26,309 nt of DNA from a virus: the IMG/VR virus record IMGVR_UViG_3300038701_003139, positions 1 to 26,309 of that record. One strand, 5' to 3'. Below the pieces are notes generated by a model. The model saw only the letters and a list, made by a program, of their open reading frames with translations, made no database searches and was not told the origin of the DNA. The position numbers and the translations under genes are program-made. Below, piece by piece: positions 14,568 to 23,025 of the stretch (the stretch's first letter is position 1; each line of letters opens with the position of its first letter).

Positions 14568-17500
14568 ATGAAAAAAATAACCTCTCTTTTCTTTGGTTTG
14601 ATGATTTGCCTCCAGGCTTTTAGTCAGCAGGATTTAGGAAATGTTAAAATTGATGATATAATTTCAGTTGATACAATTCAAAATAATATTTCAGTAACTC
14701 CTCCCTCTCATTCTGAAGGTTTAATGTATTGGGATTCTACAAATAAAACTCTTGCAATATTAAATGAAGAATCTGATGTTGTTTTACAATCAGGCCAGGA
14801 AATTTGGGTAAGGGTTTATAATAGCTCAGGAGCTACAATTAATAATGGAGATGTGGTTTATTTATCAGGAGTTCATACTGATGATTTTCCTTTGGTATCT
14901 TTAGCAAAAGCTGATGCAGCTGCAACCTGCCTTGCAACAATCGGAATTGCAACACATGACATTGAAAATACTTCTCATGGATATATAACAAGAATTGGAA
15001 CTGTTAGGGGCCTTGATACTTCAGGATGCTCCTCAGGTGATATTTTATATTTAAGTGCTACTACAGCAGGAGAATTAACAAATGTTCAGCCTGAAAGCCC
15101 AAATTATTCAGTAAGAGTTGGTAATTGTGGAAAAGTTGATGCTGCAACCGGAACAGTTGAGGTTGATATTTCTGTTTCCGGGAATACAAGAGATGTTTTA
15201 AAAATATTCAATGGGGCAATACTTGAAGACCATACTTTGGAAGTAACCTCAAATGGAACAATTATTACTGCAACCCTTGAAAAAACTGGAGGGGGAGATT
15301 TAAGCTTGTTTTTTGATGGTGAATTTTCAGTATTTGATTCAACCCCTGCTGCTTCTGTAACATTAACTGCAGGAAGTGATACAGCTCCAACTTTAAACTA
15401 TGTTTTTATTCCTGAAGGAACTAAGCTTTTAACGGCAAATACAACAGGGTTTCCAACTGCTGAACAGTTTGTGCCAGTTGCAACAGTTGTTGCTCAAAGT
15501 GCTTCAGATGCTCAAACAAACGGCCTTTACAAAGTTCATGCATGGACAGACCACCTTTCAGATTCAGTTGGGCAGGGGCATTTATCGCACGTTAACGAAT
15601 GGATTCGTTCTCAGAATGCAACCTGGATTAGCGGAGTTTCAACAACCTTAACTCCTACAATTGGAGGAGGGGTTGCTTTAACTGTTGATGTTGCAACTGC
15701 TGCCGGGGTTATTCTTCAACTTCATCAGCATACTTTCCCGGCATTAGATACTTCAACCGGGGAAGATATTCATATTATAAATGAACCAACAACCCCATAT
15801 TTAAAAATGCAGGGTTTAGTTAGGGCAACATTAACCCAGGATTCAACAGGGGGAACTCTTGCAGGAACTAGATATAATGTAGTTTTATGGGGAGTTGTAT
15901 CTGAAGCTGATGCTGATTGTCATTTATTTTTAAATCTTCCTTCAGGAAGTTATGGAAATGATACTGATGCTTTAGGAGATATTTCAAAATATAGTGATTT
16001 TTCAATTCCTGCTGCCTATAGGGGAACAGGTTTTTTAATCTCTAATATAACTCTGAGGGATAGAACAACTGGAGGAGGAACTTTAGAGGTTATTGGAATA
16101 ACAGATTTAAGGGGTTCCTCTCCATATAATGCAGGAGGAGGAGCAGGAGGAAATATTACTGAATTTTCAGATAATGATTTTTCTGTTTATTCTGTTTTAG
16201 ATGATACTGCAAAAATACAATTTGATTGCTCAAATATTTCAACCTTAACAACTCGCAGTATTATTTGGCCTGATGCAGATAAAGCATTTTATAAAGATAA
16301 TCAAACAACCTCAAGCCCCTCAGTAACTGATGATAACACTCAAGGTTATGCAGTTGGTTCAACCTGGGATAATACCGCAACAGGCCAGGCTTTCAGGTGT
16401 TTAGATGCTTCAACAGGGGCTGCAAACTGGATTGATATTACAGCAGGAGCTACTGCAGGAGAAGCAAATACTGCTTCAAATGTTGGAACTGCAGGAGTTG
16501 GAGTTTATAAACAAAAGGCCGGGGTTAATTTAGAGTTTAAAACAATCAATGCAGGTTCATCTAAGGTAACAATTACAGATGATGCAGGTGATTCAGAAAT
16601 TGATGTTGATGTTGATGGAGGAATTATCCTTGATGGAGAAATTGCTACAGATGGTTTTCTTGTCAGAACTGCAGCAGAAACCTATACCTCAAGAACCTTA
16701 ACAGGAACTGCTAGTGAAATAACAATTACTAATGGTTCAGGAGGGGCAGGAAATCCCATTTTAGGAATTTCTGATAATGCTGTTTTGCCGGGAACAGGTT
16801 CTGTTCAGGTTCCAGGAGGAACAACTTTGCAGCAACCAGGAACCCCGGTTGAAGGGATGCTTAGAAAAAATATTACTGAAAATATAATTGAGTATTATAA
16901 CGGTTCTAGTTGGCTTGATTTAACTGGTGACGTAGTTGGGCCGGGTTCTAGTGTTGCCGGGAATATTCCAACTTTTGCAGATGCTACTGGAAATTTAATC
17001 CAAGGTTCTTTAATGAACCATGGAGCAACAGGAACCTTTATTTTAACAGGGAATCCTGCAGCTCTAATTACAGCTTCATCTGCCTCAAATTATGGTGGTT
17101 TAAATCTTCAAGGAACAATTGGTTACATATTTTTTAAAGATGAATCAGCTGTTGAACAGGCTAGAATTGGAAGTGCTAACGATGTTATGAGTTTTTATAC
17201 AGGTTCATCAGCAACCCGGCAAGCATCTATATCAAGTTCAGGTTTAATTTTAAAAGATGGTTCACAATATGTTAATGAAATTGAAACAACTTTAACTGAT
17301 GATGATACTCATATACCAACATCAGGAGCAGTTTTTGATGCAATTGCATCAGTAGGAATTTCAGATACTTCCTGGAATGGTTCCAATTGGACTTCAACAA
17401 CAGGTGGGCAAAGTTCAAGAACCCTTGAGGAGGCCCTTGAAGAGGTTGCTATCAGATATACAGATAAAGCATCAACTTTAGTTCCAAATGACCATGATAA

Positions 17501-18665
17501 AATTATTAAGGCTAAAGTTGCTTCAGGTTCTTTTACGGTTGATTTTGGTGATACTTTAGCAAACAATGTTCCTCAATCTAACCAAACAATTAGAGTTAAA
17601 ATTCCTGCTAGTCAATTCTCAGAATCAGGTGATTATTTAAAAATAACCTTTCAGGCAGGAAGTTCAGGAACTCTTTTTATTGATAAGGCTTTTGTTGGAC
17701 ATCAAGCAACCTCAGGAAATGCCTGGGATTTTGATGGTTCACAAGTTCAAGTAACTTTTAACGGAAATGCAAATACTTTAATTACAACAGGAACAACAGG
17801 AACAACTGATGAAATTGCTTATTCCTCTTTTGATAACTCAAAAGATTTAATTGTATCAATGTATTACAGCAGTTCAACAAATTATTCTTATAATAATAGT
17901 TCTGTTACTACAACATATTTTGGAAGTGGAGATACAGCAGCAGATTCAGCTCCTGCAGGGTATTCAACTACAGCATCATTAAATTATTCCATTGATGTTA
18001 TAACTGTTGCTCCAACGGTTGCAGATTTCAGGGTTTCTAATGAAAAAGTAAACAGCCCTTGGTTTGAGATTGATTCAAGTAAATACACGGCAACCCCTGC
18101 TTCAACTTCAACTATTACCTTTTCAGATACTTCTGATATTACTGCAGGAATGGGAATTAAATATACTGATTTAAGAGGAACTTTTCATGCTTATATTTCA
18201 GCTGTTACAAGTTCTTTGTTAACAATTAAAGGAGCAGAATTTAATGTTGCTAATGATATTTTAAAAATTGAAATATGTGATTCTTCAAGGGTTCTAAGGA
18301 TTCCCTATTTTGTTCCTGGAAAATTTGCTGCTGCTGCTGAAGATGATTGCTTGAGGGATATTTCAAACAGCCCTGAACAGCATTTAGGAGCAAATATGTA
18401 TTTTTGCTTTTTCAGAATTTCACAAAGTTCAGTTGATGCAACCTCTCAGGCCTCAATAAATTTACAGATTGATGGTTCAGATGTTTTAAATTCTGATAAG
18501 GCTTTAGTTGGTTCTAATTCATGGGAAGAATCAGGAACAGTTAATACTTCAAATTATCTTTGTGATGATTTGAGTGAAATTGAAATAACAACAACTGCTG
18601 CAGGAGATGGAGCAGCAACTGCATCAGAAAATTTAACAGTAAACTCAATATGGATTTTAGAATAA
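14568..18665 (+). CDS. Long tail fibre-like protein with signal peptide (1365 aa)
   Basis: The longest gene of the window. Residues 1-20 form a clear Sec signal peptide (MKKITSLFFGLMICLQAFSQ), unusual for a tail protein. At about 74-205 is a domain common in phage fibres (EIWVRVYNSSGATINNGDVVYLSG, later IGIATHDIENTSHGYITRIG). Around 530 is another fibre segment, EFSDNDFSVYSVLDDTAKIQ, followed by RSIIWPDADK. Near 910 is TDDDTHIPTSGAVFDAIAS, a motif found in fibre trimerisation regions. Most of the rest is Thr/Ser/Gly-rich beta repeats. It probably contacts the host surface. Whether it is assembled on the tail or exported is unclear. Confidence 0.8.
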   Translation: MKKITSLFFGLMICLQAFSQQDLGNVKIDDIISVDTIQNNISVTPPSHSEGLMYWDSTNKTLAILNEESDVVLQSGQEIWVRVYNSSGATINNGDVVYLSGVHTDDFPLVSLAKADAAATCLATIGIATHDIENTSHGYITRIGTVRGLDTSGCSSGDILYLSATTAGELTNVQPESPNYSVRVGNCGKVDAATGTVEVDISVSGNTRDVLKIFNGAILEDHTLEVTSNGTIITATLEKTGGGDLSLFFDGEFSVFDSTPAASVTLTAGSDTAPTLNYVFIPEGTKLLTANTTGFPTAEQFVPVATVVAQSASDAQTNGLYKVHAWTDHLSDSVGQGHLSHVNEWIRSQNATWISGVSTTLTPTIGGGVALTVDVATAAGVILQLHQHTFPALDTSTGEDIHIINEPTTPYLKMQGLVRATLTQDSTGGTLAGTRYNVVLWGVVSEADADCHLFLNLPSGSYGNDTDALGDISKYSDFSIPAAYRGTGFLISNITLRDRTTGGGTLEVIGITDLRGSSPYNAGGGAGGNITEFSDNDFSVYSVLDDTAKIQFDCSNISTLTTRSIIWPDADKAFYKDNQTTSSPSVTDDNTQGYAVGSTWDNTATGQAFRCLDASTGAANWIDITAGATAGEANTASNVGTAGVGVYKQKAGVNLEFKTINAGSSKVTITDDAGDSEIDVDVDGGIILDGEIATDGFLVRTAAETYTSRTLTGTASEITITNGSGGAGNPILGISDNAVLPGTGSVQVPGGTTLQQPGTPVEGMLRKNITENIIEYYNGSSWLDLTGDVVGPGSSVAGNIPTFADATGNLIQGSLMNHGATGTFILTGNPAALITASSASNYGGLNLQGTIGYIFFKDESAVEQARIGSANDVMSFYTGSSATRQASISSSGLILKDGSQYVNEIETTLTDDDTHIPTSGAVFDAIASVGISDTSWNGSNWTSTTGGQSSRTLEEALEEVAIRYTDKASTLVPNDHDKIIKAKVASGSFTVDFGDTLANNVPQSNQTIRVKIPASQFSESGDYLKITFQAGSSGTLFIDKAFVGHQATSGNAWDFDGSQVQVTFNGNANTLITTGTTGTTDEIAYSSFDNSKDLIVSMYYSSSTNYSYNNSSVTTTYFGSGDTAADSAPAGYSTTASLNYSIDVITVAPTVADFRVSNEKVNSPWFEIDSSKYTATPASTSTITFSDTSDITAGMGIKYTDLRGTFHAYISAVTSSLLTIKGAEFNVANDILKIEICDSSRVLRIPYFVPGKFAAAAEDDCLRDISNSPEQHLGANMYFCFFRISQSSVDATSQASINLQIDGSDVLNSDKALVGSNSWEESGTVNTSNYLCDDLSEIEITTTAAGDGAATASENLTVNSIWILE

Positions 18666-18677
18666 AAGGAGAAAAAA

Positions 18678-19280
18678 ATGAAGAAGCTGATATTTTTAAT
18701 TTTAACCGTTTTTATTGTCTCAGGATTAGCTGCTGATAATTATCAGAAAGTTTTTATTGATGCTGCAGGAAAATATAAAATAAAATATATTCCTGCAAAA
18801 GGTAAACCTCAGTTTGTAAATGAAAATCAGGATTTATTCCAAGCTTGGTTAAATGATGGAAATAGCCCTGAAGAAATTCCTTTTGTTGCTTCTCCTCCTG
18901 CTCCTCCTGCAAGCCTGGAAAAGAAAAAAGGAACTGTTTTCAGGATGATAACCAATAAACAAAATTCCGGTTATGATGCAGGGTTTGAATTTAAAGGGAA
19001 AACTTTCCCTTCAGATAGTCAATACCGGGAGTTCATGTTAACAGGGGTTAGAATAGCACAAAAGGCCCTTGCTGATGGAGAAGAGGTTAATATTAATGCT
19101 TTTACCCAGGGAGGAGAATTAGTTACTTTAACAGCTCAGGAATTGCTTGATTTACAAAAGGCTTATGATACCTATTCATTAGCGGTTTATAACCTATATA
19201 TTGCAGAGGTTGCAAAGTGGAAACTTGCAATTGAGTCAGAAATAGACTATTATATAAAAAATGGAAAGTTTGAAGAATGA
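18678..19280 (+). CDS. DUF4376-like protein with signal peptide (200 aa)
   Basis: A 200-residue protein starting with a hydrophobic Sec-type signal (MKKLIFLILTVFIVSGLAA). A proline-rich linker (SPPAPPASLEKKKG) follows. The C-terminal half has the layout of the DUF4376 domain often seen with phage tail fibre genes: YDAGFEFKGKTFPSDSQYRE, then LTAQELLDLQKAYDTY and a final helix KWKLAIESEID. DUF4376 proteins are normally cytosolic fibre-associated proteins, so the signal peptide is odd. The start at ATG 18678 has AAAGGAG. The stop overlaps the next gene. Confidence 0.65.
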   Translation: MKKLIFLILTVFIVSGLAADNYQKVFIDAAGKYKIKYIPAKGKPQFVNENQDLFQAWLNDGNSPEEIPFVASPPAPPASLEKKKGTVFRMITNKQNSGYDAGFEFKGKTFPSDSQYREFMLTGVRIAQKALADGEEVNINAFTQGGELVTLTAQELLDLQKAYDTYSLAVYNLYIAEVAKWKLAIESEIDYYIKNGKFEE

Positions 19281-20380
19281 AAAAGGTTCTATTATTTTTA
19301 GCTTGTATCTGCTCCCTGGTTTTAATAACTGGAGGGGGAATAGTTCAAAAACGCCCCAGGGCATATTCACCAACAGAAACCCCTTCAGGTTCTGATTATA
19401 CAGAACTTACTCCAATTATAATAACCCCTACAGGAACAACCTCAACCTTTAACGATTATGATGTATTTACAAATCATTCAATTCCTAAGGGCTCAGTTCT
19501 TGATTTAATGGTTTGTAATTATTCCACAACAACAACTGAGGGAGGAGCCCGGAATGATGGTTCAAGCCTTTCAAGATACCTTGATTTAACAGGCTATTAT
19601 TCAACCAGTATTGGCTATATGTCTGCAAGGTTTATTTGTACTGTTGATTCCTCCTCAGGAAACATTGAACTTTATTCAGAAAATAATTCAAATATTAGAT
19701 TTATAATTATTGGTTATTGGGGTTCAGGAACCTATACAGAAAGATTTGATACAATAACAGTAACCTCAGGAACAGATAACCAGTTTACGGATATTAATTT
19801 AAATACTTTGTTTTCAACCCCTGTTTCAAGGGTTTATGATGTAGCAATGGGCCATGCTGTAAATGGTGCTAGAAATATGGGAGTTAGGGCTAATGGTTCA
19901 AGCCTCTCCCGGCTAATAGATGTTCCTAATTCCTTTGGAGGAGGAGCTACTGTTTTAAATATGTTTGTTAAAGCAGATGCTTCAGGAATTATTGAAATTT
20001 ATCTTGAGGTTTACAATCAATGTACCGGATATTCCATGGGCTATTGGGATTCTTCAACAGATTATGAAGAAAGATTTGATGATATTACTCCCACATCAGA
20101 TTCAACCTGGAATGATAAAGATTTAACTAGCTATGTTTCCTCTCCTTTATTTGTGGAGGTTTTAGGGTTGAAGAAAACAACAGGAACTCATACACTAGGA
20201 GTCAGGAGCAAAGATTCCTCAACATTAACAAGAACAATTGCAGTTGGAAATGGAGGGGCAAATACAACTCAATATGGAGGAGCAACTTTTACCTCAAATT
20301 TAGATGCGGATGATATTTTACAAGTCTATTCAACAGATTATGTTGATGCTCAATTTTACCATGCAGGATATTTTAAGTAA
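19277..20380 (+). CDS. Repeat-containing surface or fibre protein with signal peptide (367 aa)
   Basis: A 367-residue protein with a signal peptide (MKKVLLFLACICSLVLITGG). Three imperfect repeats of about 105 residues follow, at roughly 50-153, 154-265 and 266-367. Each carries a GSSLSR-like element (DGSSLSR 94-100, NGSSLSR 206-212, DSSTLTR 313-319) and ends with GYW, GYW and GYF (146, 255, 364). This repeated beta unit is suited to binding host surface glycans, by analogy with receptor-binding modules. I recognise no named family. It overlaps the preceding gene by four bases. Confidence 0.6.
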   Translation: MKKVLLFLACICSLVLITGGGIVQKRPRAYSPTETPSGSDYTELTPIIITPTGTTSTFNDYDVFTNHSIPKGSVLDLMVCNYSTTTTEGGARNDGSSLSRYLDLTGYYSTSIGYMSARFICTVDSSSGNIELYSENNSNIRFIIIGYWGSGTYTERFDTITVTSGTDNQFTDINLNTLFSTPVSRVYDVAMGHAVNGARNMGVRANGSSLSRLIDVPNSFGGGATVLNMFVKADASGIIEIYLEVYNQCTGYSMGYWDSSTDYEERFDDITPTSDSTWNDKDLTSYVSSPLFVEVLGLKKTTGTHTLGVRSKDSSTLTRTIAVGNGGANTTQYGGATFTSNLDADDILQVYSTDYVDAQFYHAGYFK

Positions 20381-20402
20381 AAAATAAAAAAAGGAGGCTA
20401 TT

Positions 20403-20684
20403 ATGCCTACAGATGTTTCAAACAAAAACTTTAGCGATATGGAAAAGGGCCTTGAATCAGGTGCAACAATCCATGAAGCAGTAACAGCAGGAACAGGAAA
20501 AACTTTCACGGTTGCAGATGCTCCTAGAGCAATTTATGTTGCAACAGATGGAAACCTGGTTATTAAGGATTGGACAGGAACAGCAGTTACTGTTACTTAT
20601 GCAGTAAAAGCCGGGGATGTTCTCCCTTTCACTCCATCAGAAATTGTTGATACAACAACCGCTAATATTGTTTTATGGTGGTAG
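20403..20684 (+). CDS. Small tail spike-base-like protein (93 aa)
   Basis: A 93-residue protein with a very strong ribosome-binding site (AAAAGGAGG). The second half (APRAIYVATDGNLVIKDWTG, then VTYAVKAGDVLPFTPSEI and TTTANIVLWW) has the pattern of small phage and gene-transfer-agent spike-base proteins: a-R-A-I-Y-V-g-t-d-G-n-l, then V-x-A-G-x-V-L-P. The fold is probably a small beta domain. The resemblance is from memory of the pattern and is moderate. It precedes a LamG receptor-binding gene. Confidence 0.6.
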   Translation: MPTDVSNKNFSDMEKGLESGATIHEAVTAGTGKTFTVADAPRAIYVATDGNLVIKDWTGTAVTVTYAVKAGDVLPFTPSEIVDTTTANIVLWW

Positions 20685-20693
20685 GAGGTTATT

Positions 20694-21524
20694 ATGTTAG
20701 GAATTATTCCGAAAAGAAGAGGCGGAGCATTAGACCCCACCAAAATAAACGGGCTTGATAAGGCTAATACAAGTGGTTGGACTGAATATACAGATGATAC
20801 GGATTGGTATTATCAAACACTAGAAAAAGCTGTTAGAAGTTCTTGGGCTGATTGCTATTTTTTCTCTAAATTCAATGGTGTTGACGAAGCTACAAGTGCT
20901 ACTGATTTAAGTGAAAGTGGAGTTGGTTCTCCGCATACAATTACCTTTGCTAATGATGCTCAAATTGATACAGGTATTGCCGATGTATGGGGGAATAATA
21001 ATGGAGTATTGAAGCTTGATGGCACTGGTGATTATTGCTCTTTGGCTCAACATGCTGATTTTAATTTAGGTTCTAATGAATTTCTAGTTGGTATGTGGGC
21101 AAGACGTAATAGCGTAGGTTCAGCACAATATCTTTATGGTCAATATAAAGGTGCTTCAGATGGTATTTATCTTTCTTTTTCTGCAACAAATACTGTAACT
21201 TTCCAAGCAGGGAATGGTTCATGGACTATTGACCTTGAATCTGTTAGAACAATAACCGATGATGGATTGTGGCATCATGTTGCCATTAGGAGAGTAGGCA
21301 ACGTGTGGGATTTATTGGTGGATGGATATGTGGAAGCAACTGTAACCAATTCTCTTACCCTTACAGATAAAACCTCTAATATCGCTATTGGTATAGCTGC
21401 ATGGGATTTTAGTGCTAACCCGTTTAATGGATGGATTGGCGATTTAACCGTCTTTAATGGTGGAGTTGAATCAATTCCTAGAGGTGGCCCTTGGGAGCAA
21501 TACTCTAAATATAATGTAGGATAA
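20694..21524 (+). CDS. LamG / concanavalin A-like tail protein (276 aa)
   Basis: A 276-residue protein with the start fixed by TAGGAGG. Residues 1 to about 75 are an attachment part. From about 80 onwards it is a LamG-type jelly roll: GVLKLDGTGDYCSL, then ISDGIY-like turns (GASDGIYLSFSATN), DGLWHHVAIRRVGNVWDLLVDG, which is the typical LamG core, and GWIGDLTVFNGG at the end. LamG domains bind glycans or proteins, so this is a likely receptor-binding component. Its glycine codons are mainly GGT with some GGC, whereas neighbouring genes prefer GGA, which suggests recent exchange. Confidence 0.85.
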   Translation: MLGIIPKRRGGALDPTKINGLDKANTSGWTEYTDDTDWYYQTLEKAVRSSWADCYFFSKFNGVDEATSATDLSESGVGSPHTITFANDAQIDTGIADVWGNNNGVLKLDGTGDYCSLAQHADFNLGSNEFLVGMWARRNSVGSAQYLYGQYKGASDGIYLSFSATNTVTFQAGNGSWTIDLESVRTITDDGLWHHVAIRRVGNVWDLLVDGYVEATVTNSLTLTDKTSNIAIGIAAWDFSANPFNGWIGDLTVFNGGVESIPRGGPWEQYSKYNVG

Positions 21525-21541
21525 ACGAAAGAAGGTAAACA

Positions 21542-21721
21542 ATTAAATTTCTTGAACATCAGGAACCTTTAGGGATGCCTCCCGGAACAGTTAGGGCTTT
21601 CATGGCTCTAATGGTTCTCTTTACTATTTGCCTGATGAATATCAGAGGAATTCAAATTGAAAATGATTTTTATTTAATATTAACAACTATAATTGGTTTT
21701 TATTTTGGGAGTAGGCAATAA
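21542..21721 (+). CDS. Small two-helix membrane protein (holin candidate), possible ATT start
   Basis: An open frame, read from ATT 21542 or ATG 21575, encodes 59 or 48 residues. It has the motif PPGTVRAFMAL, a hydrophobic helix (MVLFTICLM), a short polar turn, and a second hydrophobic helix ending GFYFGSR. Small phage proteins with 'P-x-G-T-V-R-A' and 'G-Y-Y-F-G-S-R' endings occur beside lysis genes, although I cannot name a family. GAAGG (21531-21535) is six bases before the ATT but about 39 bases before the ATG, which favours the rare ATT start. The stop overlaps the next ATG by one base. Two membrane segments would fit a small class II-type holin. Confidence 0.65.
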   Translation: MKFLEHQEPLGMPPGTVRAFMALMVLFTICLMNIRGIQIENDFYLILTTIIGFYFGSRQ

Positions 21722-22134
21722 TGGAAGAGCAAAAGAAAATGGTTCAGGATAAACCCAATATATGGGAAACAGGAACCCAGGCCTTTAGGAAAGAACTTTT
21801 TGCAGAAGTTAAAAAGCTAACTAAACCAAAACCCCCGGAACCCTGGATTTTCTTTTTAAAGGTTGGAGCTTTTGTTTTCTCCCTTATTTCAACAATTGCT
21901 ATAATCCTGGGAGGAGTTTTATTTATTATCAGGGCAGAGAATAAACCAATAAAAATTGATATTCAAAACATGAAAGAAGATATTAGGGAAATTAAAGAGG
22001 AAGATATACAAGAAATAAAAGAAGCTTGCAAGCCTATTAAATCAGAGGATGAACTAGCATTCTTTATTGATAGGAGAAATGAAATAAAAATACATGAACA
22101 TGAAAAAGTGTTCCATGAGAGGAGAAATCAATGA
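21721..22134 (+). CDS. Membrane protein with coiled coil (137 aa), lysis-region
   Basis: A 137-residue protein. A cytosolic N-terminus with Pro-rich KPKPPEPW leads to one hydrophobic segment at about 42-70 (FFLKVGAFVFSLISTIAIIL), then a charged heptad-like coil (MKEDIREIKEEDIQEIKEAC) and a basic end (FHERRNQ). The topology, with one anchor and a long soluble coil, fits an accessory of a holin or an inner-membrane spanin, given the lipoprotein encoded next. The sequence does not decide between them. Start and stop overlap both neighbours by one and four bases. Confidence 0.6.
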   Translation: MEEQKKMVQDKPNIWETGTQAFRKELFAEVKKLTKPKPPEPWIFFLKVGAFVFSLISTIAIILGGVLFIIRAENKPIKIDIQNMKEDIREIKEEDIQEIKEACKPIKSEDELAFFIDRRNEIKIHEHEKVFHERRNQ

Positions 22135-22478
22135 AAGAAAAATTAATCATTTTTACCGGGGTTATTCTGATTGTTCTTTTCCTGGCAGGTTGCGCAGGAA
22201 TTACTGTTAGAGATAAGGATAATAATATATTAAGGAAAATTGAAGCTCATGGAACATTAAGAACTGTTACCTCAAATGAACAGTATGAAAATGGAGTACT
22301 TGATAAAGAAATTGAAATAATTGCACCTGATGGAACAAAAACCATAACCCGGCATTATGTTCATAATATTCTGAAAGCTTCAACCATATCAACAGAATCA
22401 ACAATAAAAGATGTTTTACTTGGTTTAAATGAATTGTTTGATACTGCTGCAGAAACCTTTGGGAAATTAAAACCATAA
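22131..22478 (+). CDS. Lipoprotein (115 aa), possible spanin component
   Basis: A 115-residue lipoprotein. The signal sequence MKEKLIIFTGVILIVLFLAGC carries a classic lipobox LAGC with Cys21 as the lipidation site. The mature part is short, beta-rich and charged (ITVRDKDNNILRKIEAHG) with a helical C-terminus. A lipoprotein next to a single-pass coiled-coil membrane protein recalls the two-component spanins that fuse inner and outer membrane in Gram-negative lysis. This is inference from topology. It may instead be an exclusion or surface lipoprotein. It overlaps the upstream gene (ATGA). Confidence 0.65.
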   Translation: MKEKLIIFTGVILIVLFLAGCAGITVRDKDNNILRKIEAHGTLRTVTSNEQYENGVLDKEIEIIAPDGTKTITRHYVHNILKASTISTESTIKDVLLGLNELFDTAAETFGKLKP

Positions 22479-22910
22479 ATGAAAGATTACCTGTTGAAAG
22501 GGAAATATTGGGAGATGTTAAGGCCTGAAGAAAGGAGGCTTTATTTTAACGGTTGTGGCCCTGATTGGTTTCCTGAAAAATATCGGCACAAGCTAGATAA
22601 ATTTCTCCATTTATTCAAGGAATGTTTTGATATACATGATTTAGGTTATGGACTAGGAGAAACCTGGGAGGAAAAAGAAGAGATAGATGAAGAATTTTAT
22701 GCTAATATGAAAGCAGTTTGTTTTAATGAAATCCTGATGAAGGATTTATTTAATTGGAGAACCTGGAAAGAATATTTTAAATGGAGTGCAAGAGCTAAAG
22801 CTTGTTATTTAGCTGTTAAGCATGGAGGAGGGGCTGCTTTTTGGTATGAGGAGAAGTTAATCCGGTTAGGGCTAAATGAAGCTCCTGAGCCCTTATATAT
22901 AAAGAATTAA
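22479..22910 (+). CDS. Phospholipase A2-like protein (143 aa)
   Basis: A 143-residue protein that begins directly after the previous stop. It has features of the bacterial and phage phospholipase A2-like fold: the turn NGCGPDWFP (C26, a possible calcium-loop region), then KECFDIHDLGYGLGE, which carries the Cys-x3-His-Asp pattern with C49, H53, D54 and Y57, and a later acidic helix EEIDEEFYANM. In this fold His-Asp is catalytic and hydrolyses the sn-2 ester of phospholipids. Its place at the end of the membrane gene cluster suggests a role in lysis or membrane damage. Activity is inferred, not shown, and several phage members of this kind have no assigned role. Confidence 0.65.
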   Translation: MKDYLLKGKYWEMLRPEERRLYFNGCGPDWFPEKYRHKLDKFLHLFKECFDIHDLGYGLGETWEEKEEIDEEFYANMKAVCFNEILMKDLFNWRTWKEYFKWSARAKACYLAVKHGGGAAFWYEEKLIRLGLNEAPEPLYIKN

Positions 22911-22951
22911 GGAAAAAATAAAGGAATTTATCATTTTTTTTCGTTTAAATG

Positions 22952-22980
22952 GTTGACTTGTCAACTAATACCATTAAATT
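22952..22980 (+). promoter_or_regulatory. Promoter with 14-bp palindromic operator, copy 2
   Basis: GTTGACTTGTCAAC (22952-22965) is the exact reverse complement of the 2606 site. TTGACT (22953-22958) and TAAATT (22975-22980) are spaced by 16 bases. The leader then ends in AACAAAGGAGAGAAAG before the ATG at 23026, almost the same as that before 2667. It starts the regulatory and recombinase gene cluster. Confidence 0.6.
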
Positions 22981-23025
22981 GAGTTTATTGAAAGAAGCAA
23001 ATTCAACCCAACAAAGGAGAGAAAG

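Noticed and set aside
22880-22943. Terminator after the phospholipase-like gene (eight T at about 22934)
   Set aside because: Only a weak 5-bp pairing partly inside the gene precedes the T run, too weak to call.
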